From assembly GCA_002499905.1 (NCBI GenBank), contig DANP01000007.1:99964-111753 (forward strand): a stretch of DNA of 11,790 nt, written 5' to 3'. The DNA comes from Methanolinea sp. UBA277. GTDB lineage: Archaea > Halobacteriota > Methanomicrobia > Methanomicrobiales > Methanospirillaceae. The notes under the pieces are model-generated. The model was not told the origin of the DNA, did not search any database, and saw nothing but the letters and a program-made list of their open reading frames with translations. Shown here in pieces: positions 5,894-11,790 of this stretch. The first letter of the stretch is position 1, and every line of letters begins with the position of its first letter. A program made the position numbers and the translations under genes.

Positions 5894-6427
5894 ATGATGC
5901 CAGATGATTTCCGGAAGTCACTGCTGAAGAACATCCCCGCAGAGAAGGAGAAAAATATGGAGATAATAAAAAACCCGCCGCCCGCCACCCCTGCCACCCC
6001 TGAAGAGAGGATATCTGCCCTGGAGAAGAAGTTCAAGGAAATGGAAGCCCTGGTCAAGGGGCTCACCGAGGAGATGCTCGATCTCAAGTCCATCGCCATG
6101 CGCCTGAACAAGGTCGCCGAGGAGCGTGGCCGGGCCGAGCTGAAGATGACCCGGACCGCCGGATCGGCCGGAGCAAGCACGGTCGTGGTCCCGAAACGGC
6201 AGATCCAGCCCCAGGCCGCCCGGACCCCGCCGCCACCCCCCGAGCCGGAGAAGATGGATATGATCATGCAGCCGGACGGGATGCTCAAGCCCGAGAAGAG
6301 GAAATCGGGCGATTATATCGTGGCCTCGGCCTCCTACTCCAAGAAAGCGAAGCAGCAGGCATCGGGTGCAGGCAAGAAGGCCGACCTCATCGTGGCCGAA
6401 GATGAGGAAAAAGAAGAGAAGAAGTAA
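5894..6427 (+). CDS. Uncharacterised coiled-coil, proline-rich protein preceding smc
   Basis: I do not recognise a named family. Counting from the ATG at 5894 (177 residues), a charged helical N-terminus is followed by a short Pro stretch (residues 28-36) and a clear heptad-like coiled coil (about 37-84: ALEKKFKEMEALVKGLTEEM and on). Then come a Ser/Gly/Pro-rich linker with PPPPPEPEK (112-120) and a C-terminal part with GDYIVASASYSKKAK (139-153). The end is highly acidic and basic (EDEEKEEKK). There is no signal peptide, membrane segment or cysteine. Start choice: GAGGG at 5884-5888 fits ATGs at 5894 or 5897. A second in-frame ATG at 5957 has a textbook AAGGAG six bases before it, so a shorter form of 156 residues is possible; TTG at 5882 would lie inside the predicted ribosome-binding site. 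It ends 32 nt before smc on the same strand and is probably cotranscribed with smc and scpA, which suggests a role with condensin. Confidence 0.75.
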   Translation: MMPDDFRKSLLKNIPAEKEKNMEIIKNPPPATPATPEERISALEKKFKEMEALVKGLTEEMLDLKSIAMRLNKVAEERGRAELKMTRTAGSAGASTVVVPKRQIQPQAARTPPPPPEPEKMDMIMQPDGMLKPEKRKSGDYIVASASYSKKAKQQASGAGKKADLIVAEDEEKEEKK

Positions 6428-6440
6428 CTGAAGCGAAACC

Positions 6441-6450
6441 GTGATGGGAG
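6441..6450 (+). promoter_or_regulatory. Ribosome-binding site deciding the TTG start of smc
   Basis: GTGATGGGAG contains GGGAG (6446-6450), nine bases before TTG at 6460. No ATG or GTG in frame offers the complete N-terminal strand ITELEIDNFKSF, so the TTG start is required by the protein. Confidence 0.6.
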
Positions 6451-6459
6451 ACCCGATAT

Positions 6460-9400
6460 TTGCACATCACTGAGCTCGAGATAGATAACTTCAAATCTTT
6501 TGTGAAAAAGACAAAAATACCCTTCTTTGGGGGTTTTACGGTCATTTCCGGCCCGAACGGGTCGGGGAAGAGCAATATCATCGACAGCATCCTCTTCGTG
6601 CTGGCCCTCTCTTCCTCGCGGATCCTCCGGGCCGAGAAGCTGACCGACCTGATCAACCTCAACTCGGGGAAGCAGACCGCCGAGGTCTCCATCTCCTTTT
6701 CGGACGGTACGAAGATCAGGCGGAGGATCAAGCGGACGGCGAGCGGGTACTACAGCTACAACTACCTGAACGAGAAGCTCTGCAAGCAGGGCGATGTCAC
6801 CGATTTCCTCTCCCGGCACGGGATCATCCCCCACGGCTACAACGTGGTCATGCAGGGGGATATCACCCGGATAATCGAGATGAGCGATTTTGAGCGGCGC
6901 AAGATCATCGATGAGATCGCGGGAGTGGCCGAGTTTGATGCCAAGAAGGACCAGGCCATCCAGGAGCTCGAAGTGGTCAGGGAGCGGATCGAGCGGGAGG
7001 AGATGCTCCTCCACGAGCTCGGCCAGCGGCTTGACGAACTTGCCAGGGAAAGGGAGCAGGCTCTGAAGTACAGGGAGTGGCAGGAGCAGCTCCGGGGCTT
7101 TGAGAGCTGCCGGGCGGCTGCGTTCCTGAACGCGAAGGAGAAGGATCTCGCCTCCCTGGTCCGGGTGATCGAGGACCAGGATCTGGCCCTGCAGCGAGTG
7201 GCGTCGGACCGGAGCCTCGAGGAGAACGAGCGTTCCTACCTGATGGCCGATCTCGATGATGTGGCCCGCCAGATCAACCAGAAGAGCGGGAGCGAGTACC
7301 TGAAGCTGATCGCGGACCTCGAGGAGGCGAAGGGGACCATACGCCTCTCCGAGCAGGCCATCGCCCGGGCACGGAAAGAGAAGGAGGCCAGCCTCGAGGG
7401 GATGAACCGGGCCTTCGTGGACCAGAAACGGGCGGAAGGGCGGATCACCGAGTGCACCACCGCTATCCGGGAGATGACCATCGACCGGACCAACCTGGCC
7501 ATGGAGACGGCGGCGGCAAAAGGCCAGATCGAGAAGCTCGAGGCCGAGATCCAGAACCAGAGCCGGAACGCTGAAGGGGCACGGGACGAGCTCTTCTCCC
7601 TGATGCAGGCTATCGAGGCAAAGAAGGCGGACCGATCGGGCATCCTCCACCAGAAAGATCTCCTCCTCGAGAAGAGCCGGATGCGGACCTCGGAGCGGGA
7701 GCGGCTGGAGGAGCGTCTCCGGGCGATTGAGGCGGAGACAGCGTCCCGGTCACAGCAGCGGGGCGAGGAAGAGGAGAAGGTCACCGCGCTGCAGGAGGAC
7801 AAGACGGCGCTCGAACGGGAGATCTCAGCGCTCGAGGCGGCGGTCTTTGCCAGGCGGTCCACGGTGGAGCGGCTGCGCGAGGAGCACCGGGGTGTCGACC
7901 AGGAAATCGTGCGGCTCGAGGCCCAGCAGCAGGCCCGGGGCGAGCCAGGTTCCCGGGCGCTCGAAGCGGTGCTGGCCATGGACGGGGTGTTCGGGACCAT
8001 TGCCCAGCTGGCACGAGCCCCGCCCGAGTACACCACGGCCCTGAATGTAGCGGCAGGGGGCAAGCTCCACTATGTGGTGGTGGAGGACGACGAGGTGGCG
8101 GCAGCGGCAATCCGTTACCTGAAGGACCAGAAACTCGGCCGGCTCACCTTCCTCCCGCTCTCGAAGCTCCGGCCGGCCCCGCTCCCCGATCTCCCTGAGA
8201 AGGGGATTATCGGCCTTGCGGTGCGGATGCTCGAGTACAAGCCGCAGTTCGAGCCGGCCTTCCGGGTGGTGTTCGGATCCACGGTGGTCGTGGAGTCGCT
8301 CGACCGCGGACGCCAGATGCTCGGGAAGTACCGCATGGTCACCCGGGAGGGAGAGCTCCTGGAGCGGAGCGGGGCCATGACCGGGGGGTCGTTCAAGAAG
8401 CCGGTCCGCGGGTTCGGAGCAGCAGTGGAGGACGAGATCGGGCGGCTGCGGCAGCATGCCGAGGAGCTCCGGGCCGAGATTGCGGACCTGGAGAGCGGTG
8501 TAAAACGGGGCAGCGGCGAGATCGAAGAGCAGCGGGCCCGGCGGTCGGAGATCGATTCCCAGCTGCAGCGGTTCTCGATCGCTGCCGAGGAGATCGGCAG
8601 GCAGGCCGACCTCTTCTCCCAGGAGAAAGAGCGGCTTGAGGGAGCGCTCGCAGAGCTCGCTGAGGAGGTGAGGGGCGGGACCTCGGACCTTGCGGCGCTC
8701 GAGGCATCGCTCGACACCGCTACCGAAGAGATCGCCCAGCTCGGCAGGCGAATGGAGCAGTTCAAGAAGAAGATGGACGATACCGCCATCCCGGCCCTGA
8801 CCGAGGCGCTCGAGAAGAAGCGGCGCGAACTCGATGATGGCGACCGAAGGCTCCGGAACAAGGAGTCGGACATCAACGACCTCTCCCGGGAGCGGCAGCA
8901 CTTCGCGGCCCGGGTGGAAGAGCTGAAAGGGGAGACCGAACGGCTGGCGGAAGCCAACCGGCAGGTTGACAGCGACATCGCGGCGGCCGAGCGGGAGATC
9001 GAGGAGAGCCGGGCAACCATCCGGGAGATCGAGGAGCGGCAGAAGGAATTCTCCGGGGAGCTCGATGCGCTGCGTGCCCGGCACACCGGTATCGCCGATG
9101 CTATCCGCGAGTCGGAGAAGAAACTCCTCGGGTTCGATGCCGCAAAGGAGCGGATCACCATCCAGCTCGATGCCCTGAAGGAACGGGAGGCCGCACTCTC
9201 GGGCGAGATCGAAGGGCTCCGGGCCGAGGTGGGGGATGTCACCACCGATCTTTCCCTCTCCGAGATCGAGGACGGTATCGCCGGGGCATCGGCGGCCATG
9301 CGCAAGATCGGGGCGGTCAACATGCTGGCCATTGAGGAGTACGACAGGGTCGAGTCCCGGGTAACCGAGCGGACGGAGAAGAAGGAGACCCTCTCCCGGG

Positions 9401-9900
9401 AACGGACCACGCTGCTTGAGCGGATCGAGCGGTTCGAGACCATGAAGTACGAGGCCTTCATGTCCGCCTACCGGTCGATCGATGCCAATTTCAGGGATGT
9501 CTTTGCCCGCCTCACCAGCGGGAGCGGACGGCTGATCCTCGAGAATGAAGATGATCCGTTCAGGGGCGGCCTCTCCTTTGCCGTGCAGCCGAGGGACAAG
9601 GCGGTCCACCTCCTCTCCGCGCTCTCCGGCGGTGAGAAGTCGCTCACCACGCTGGCCTTCATCTTCTCCATCCAGCAGCACCTCCCGGCCCCCTTCTATG
9701 CCTTCGACGAAGTGGACATGTCGCTCGACGGGTCCAACGTGGAGCGTATCGGGGAGATGATCCAGGAGCTCTCCGGGACCTCGCAGTTCATCATCGTCTC
9801 GCTCCGGAAGCCGATGATCGAGGGGGCCGACCGGGTCCTCGGGGTTACCCTGCTCCCGGACAAGAGTTCGTTTGTGACCGGAGTCAGGGCCGATGTCTGA
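6460..9900 (+). CDS. smc: Chromosome segregation protein SMC
   Basis: SMC is the ATPase arm of the condensin complex that folds and segregates the chromosome with the kleisin ScpA. The 1146-residue protein shows the whole architecture. The N-terminal head starts ITELEIDNFKSF, with Walker A GPNGSGKS at 31-38 and Q-loop YNVVMQGD (Q132). The first long coiled coil runs from about 160 to 500. The hinge spans about 507-643 (from MDGVFGTIAQLA to SGAMTGGSF, with several Gly). The second coiled coil runs from about 650 to 1010. The C-terminal head has the ABC signature LSALSGGEKS (1052-1061), Walker B FYAFDEVD (D1083, E1084) and the D-loop SLDGSN. The length is slightly below the usual 1170-1190. It starts with TTG at 6460, nine bases after GGGAG, 32 nt past the coiled-coil gene, and overlaps scpA by 8 nt. 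The signature and hinge mark it as SMC rather than Rad50. Confidence 0.97.
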   Translation: MHITELEIDNFKSFVKKTKIPFFGGFTVISGPNGSGKSNIIDSILFVLALSSSRILRAEKLTDLINLNSGKQTAEVSISFSDGTKIRRRIKRTASGYYSYNYLNEKLCKQGDVTDFLSRHGIIPHGYNVVMQGDITRIIEMSDFERRKIIDEIAGVAEFDAKKDQAIQELEVVRERIEREEMLLHELGQRLDELAREREQALKYREWQEQLRGFESCRAAAFLNAKEKDLASLVRVIEDQDLALQRVASDRSLEENERSYLMADLDDVARQINQKSGSEYLKLIADLEEAKGTIRLSEQAIARARKEKEASLEGMNRAFVDQKRAEGRITECTTAIREMTIDRTNLAMETAAAKGQIEKLEAEIQNQSRNAEGARDELFSLMQAIEAKKADRSGILHQKDLLLEKSRMRTSERERLEERLRAIEAETASRSQQRGEEEEKVTALQEDKTALEREISALEAAVFARRSTVERLREEHRGVDQEIVRLEAQQQARGEPGSRALEAVLAMDGVFGTIAQLARAPPEYTTALNVAAGGKLHYVVVEDDEVAAAAIRYLKDQKLGRLTFLPLSKLRPAPLPDLPEKGIIGLAVRMLEYKPQFEPAFRVVFGSTVVVESLDRGRQMLGKYRMVTREGELLERSGAMTGGSFKKPVRGFGAAVEDEIGRLRQHAEELRAEIADLESGVKRGSGEIEEQRARRSEIDSQLQRFSIAAEEIGRQADLFSQEKERLEGALAELAEEVRGGTSDLAALEASLDTATEEIAQLGRRMEQFKKKMDDTAIPALTEALEKKRRELDDGDRRLRNKESDINDLSRERQHFAARVEELKGETERLAEANRQVDSDIAAAEREIEESRATIREIEERQKEFSGELDALRARHTGIADAIRESEKKLLGFDAAKERITIQLDALKEREAALSGEIEGLRAEVGDVTTDLSLSEIEDGIAGASAAMRKIGAVNMLAIEEYDRVESRVTERTEKKETLSRERTTLLERIERFETMKYEAFMSAYRSIDANFRDVFARLTSGSGRLILENEDDPFRGGLSFAVQPRDKAVHLLSALSGGEKSLTTLAFIFSIQQHLPAPFYAFDEVDMSLDGSNVERIGEMIQELSGTSQFIIVSLRKPMIEGADRVLGVTLLPDKSSFVTGVRADV

Positions 9901-10600
9901 GGAGCCGGTCGAGATCCTGGTCCAGATGGCGGAGCGGGGGGAGATCGACCCCTGGAATATCGACATCGTGGAGGTGACCGACCGGTTTCTCTCCGAGCTC
10001 GAGCGGCGCAAGGAGCTCGACCTCCGCATTTCGGGCCGGACGCTCTTCTATGCCGCGCTCCTCCTGCGGATGAAGTCCGAGTACCTCGATATAGCGGAAG
10101 ATGATGGCGTGCTCGAGGAGTTCCTGGAGGAAGGGGCCGGCGAGTTCGATCTTTCGGGCGAGTTCCCGGAAGGCGCAGGCGGCCCGATCGAGCAGCTCGA
10201 GCGGGAGATCCGCCGGAGGCTCGACCGCAAGAATATGCGAAAGCGGCCGGTCACCCTCTTTGAACTGATCCTCGAACTGAAGAATGCCGAAAAAGAGCAG
10301 CGGCGGCAGCAGCGGTTCCGTGAACCATTCTCCATGGGCCTCATGGACGTGGAGGAGGTGGTAGGGATTGCCCACGAGGAGAATTACCGCGAGGCGGCCA
10401 TGGCCGTGCTCTGCCAGTGCGAGGCGACGATTGCCGCCGAGGGGGTGATGACCCTGCACGAGCTGGCCGCGCTCCTCGGGAAGGGCGTGCTCGATGTGTA
10501 CATCCCGCTCCTCTACCTGATGTTCGAAGGGAAACTGGTGCTCTGGCAGGAGGAGTTCTTCGGCGAGATCCTGGTTCAGGCCTGCCGCGCGGGCGGGTAA
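9893..10600 (+). CDS. scpA: Segregation and condensation protein A (kleisin)
   Basis: ScpA is the kleisin that closes the SMC ring by bridging the two ATPase heads. The 235 residues follow the family: an N-terminal helix-turn with LVQMAERGEIDPWNIDIVEV (residues 9-28) and TDRFL, then SGRTLFYAALLLRMKSEYL (47-65), a variable acidic linker with many Glu/Asp and Gly (about 67-105), a basic helix (EREIRRRLDRKNMRKRP), and a C-terminal winged-helix part with MTLHELAALLGKG (184-196), VYIPLLYLMFEGKLVLWQEEFFGEI. The length is normal for ScpA (about 230-260). The ATG at 9893 lies inside the last codons of smc, giving an 8-nt overlap and translational coupling, as expected for subunits of one complex. It is the last gene of this operon in the window; no scpB follows, since the next feature is the rRNA spacer. 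Confidence 0.93.
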   Translation: MSEEPVEILVQMAERGEIDPWNIDIVEVTDRFLSELERRKELDLRISGRTLFYAALLLRMKSEYLDIAEDDGVLEEFLEEGAGEFDLSGEFPEGAGGPIEQLEREIRRRLDRKNMRKRPVTLFELILELKNAEKEQRRQQRFREPFSMGLMDVEEVVGIAHEENYREAAMAVLCQCEATIAAEGVMTLHELAALLGKGVLDVYIPLLYLMFEGKLVLWQEEFFGEILVQACRAGG

Positions 10601-10714
10601 CCCCCGACATCAGCGCAGGAACCGGTCCCGGGAAGCGAATCACCACCCTCCTTTGAACAATTTCCAGGAATTCCGGGGTTTCTTGTGAGAGTCACAGAGG
10701 GTGATTTGGATCAG

Positions 10715-10723
10715 TTTTTATAT
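10715..10723 (+). promoter_or_regulatory. TATA-like box ahead of candidate structured RNA
   Basis: TTTTTATAT, 115 nt past the scpA stop, predicts a transcription start near 10745. It could serve a small RNA or be an upstream rRNA promoter; tandem promoters ahead of rRNA operons are known in archaea. Confidence 0.35.
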
Positions 10724-10744
10724 CAGTGAGAACCACATGGTATG

Positions 10745-10971
10745 GTTCACCTGCACTGACACAGCGGCGTTCCTGCTGCTGACGGTCGCAGGATATCACG
10801 ATCGCCCCGGTGAGGATGCGGGCGATGGGTTGATATATGATTGTGGACAACATGTATATCCTCACATTACGATGATGAACCGGACGCTGCTGCGAGGGAA
10901 TGTCTGGTTCTGATGCCGGAAGATCCCACCACAAGGCCGGACTCACAGCGGCCGTGTGATCGTGCCCGGCA
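10745..10971 (+). ncRNA. Candidate structured RNA (unidentified)
   Basis: Perfect complementary pairs cluster here. ATCGCCC (10801-10807) pairs with GGGCGAT (10820-10826). The loop of that hairpin contains GTGAGGAT (10810-10817), which is exactly complementary to ATCCTCAC (10858-10865), giving a possible H-type pseudoknot. TGCCGG (10914-10919) pairs with CCGGCA (10966-10971) and encloses GGCCG/CGGCC (10935-10939/10949-10953). A hairpin GTGA..ACCA/TGGTTCAC (10726-10735/10743-10750) lies at the predicted 5' end. It does not match RNase P, SRP RNA or tRNA as far as I can see. It may be a free small RNA or the far-upstream part of the rRNA leader; boundaries are guesses. Confidence 0.25.
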
Positions 10972-11001
10972 GACAGGTTCTGATCGACCAGGGCTGTCAG
11001 C

Positions 11002-11032
11002 CCATTCCGCTTCACCGTGAAGTCCGGAATGG
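11002..11032. repeat. Near-perfect inverted repeat abutting the 16S TATA box
   Basis: CCATTCCG-CTTCAC, one central C, then GTGAAG-TC-CGGAATGG: 14 paired positions with a single 2-nt bulge. The hairpin GGGCTG-T-CAGCCC (10991-11003) immediately precedes it and shares two bases. The right arm runs directly into GGTTAAATA, so the dyad occupies the BRE side of the rRNA promoter. It may be an operator, or a barrier/terminator against transcription coming from scpA. Confidence 0.55.
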
Positions 11033-11040
11033 TTAAATAC
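11031..11040 (+). promoter_or_regulatory. 16S rRNA operon promoter (TATA box)
   Basis: GGTTAAATAC carries TTAAATA (11033-11039), close to the archaeal TATA consensus. The predicted transcription start is near 11060, giving a leader of about 130 nt before the mature 16S end, a plausible length for an rRNA leader. Confidence 0.55.
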
Positions 11041-11073
11041 CAACAATGCGTACGGTAATACCCTCTGTGATGG

Positions 11074-11109
11074 AGAGCCAACTACCCCGGCACCGCCGGA
11101 ATTGGTTCT
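11074..11109 (+). other. Hairpin in the 16S leader
   Basis: AGAGCCAA (11074-11081) pairs with TTGGTTCT (11102-11109, one G-U), and inside it CCGGC (11087-11091) pairs with GCCGG (11095-11099). It lies in the predicted transcribed leader and may act in rRNA processing or assembly. The main processing stem pairs with sequence past the 16S 3' end, which is outside the window. Confidence 0.4.
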
Positions 11110-11192
11110 GACGTTGGTACTGGCAATGCGGAAATCTGCAATGGTAACCGCTAATTCCTCGAAATTTTCATCCGATAGTGTGCATTACTTGA

Positions 11193-11790
<598 letters not shown>

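Larger units (their letters stand above)
10601..11192. other. Spacer between scpA and 16S rRNA with dense inverted repeats
   Basis: No protein gene here has the composition or codon use of its neighbours, and no tRNA is visible. 10601-10710 has no strong signal beyond a possible scpA 3' end. From about 10715 the stretch holds a TATA-like box, several helices described under the candidate RNA, two abutting hairpins (10991-11003, 11002-11032), the 16S promoter and the 16S leader. The octamer GGTTCTGA occurs at 10906, 10976 and 11104. Confidence 0.6.

Noticed and set aside
7825..10029. 734-codon minus-strand frame opposite smc, plus several shorter ones
   Set aside because: It mirrors the Glu/Arg-rich codons of the SMC coiled coils, giving a Leu/Pro/Arg-rich product with no domain.
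10638..10656. GAATCACCACCCTCCTTT resembles the 3' end of 16S rRNA
   Set aside because: It has extra bases within the conserved core, lies upstream of 16S with no 23S or other rRNA before it, and is probably chance.
10872..10913. Possible C/D box guide RNA: ATGATGA at 10872 and CTGA at 10910
   Set aside because: The 31 nt between the boxes contain no clear D' and C' boxes, and the flanks do not form a terminal stem.
10692..11081. 129-codon minus-strand frame across the rRNA spacer, and a 70-codon plus-strand frame at 10701-10913
   Set aside because: Codon use is unlike the neighbouring genes, no domain is recognisable, the frames overlap the promoter and hairpins, and neither has a convincing ribosome-binding site.

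Overview
The window comes from a G+C-rich euryarchaeal methanogen, most likely of the order Methanomicrobiales (Methanoregula/Methanosphaerula-like). This rests on the archaeal 16S rRNA sequence at the right end, on three enzymes of coenzyme F420 biosynthesis (CofG, CofC, CofE), on an archaeal-type SMC-ScpA pair, and on TATA-box promoters. I cannot name the genus from this sequence alone.

Layout. (1) 1-934: cofG (minus strand, only its first 58 codons present) and cofC (plus strand) diverge from a 98-bp intergenic region with a TATA-like box for each. (2) 1023-1508: a thiol peroxidase of the AhpC/TSA peroxiredoxin superfamily. (3) 1509-2030: 522 bp without a convincing gene, A+T-richer than its surroundings and carrying several inverted repeats and a probable terminator for the operon that follows. 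(4) 5671-2031, minus strand: a tight four-gene operon glyA-folD-folP-cofE, with junctions of 1-nt gap, 19-nt overlap and 4-nt ATGA overlap. (5) 5672-5893: divergent promoter region with two dyads. (6) 5894-10600, plus strand: an uncharacterised small coiled-coil protein, then smc, then scpA, apparently one operon. (7) 10601-11192: 592 bp without a convincing protein gene, rich in inverted repeats, holding a candidate structured RNA and the 16S promoter and leader. (8) 11193-11790: first 598 nt of the 16S rRNA gene.

How the parts work together. GlyA and FolD handle one-carbon units on a reduced pterin (serine/glycine interconversion, then methylene/methenyl/formyl interconversion). The dihydropteroate synthase homologue makes the pterin-arylamine core, and CofE adds gamma-linked glutamates to F420-0. 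CofC activates 2-phospholactate and CofG helps build the deazaflavin Fo, so both ends of the window serve F420 synthesis. SMC and ScpA form the core of the condensin complex; no scpB is seen nearby, which makes the small coiled-coil protein ahead of smc the least explained protein of the window. The most interesting non-coding stretch is the spacer between scpA and 16S. It has a TATA-like box, overlapping helices that could form a pseudoknot, and a long near-perfect inverted repeat directly against the rRNA TATA box.
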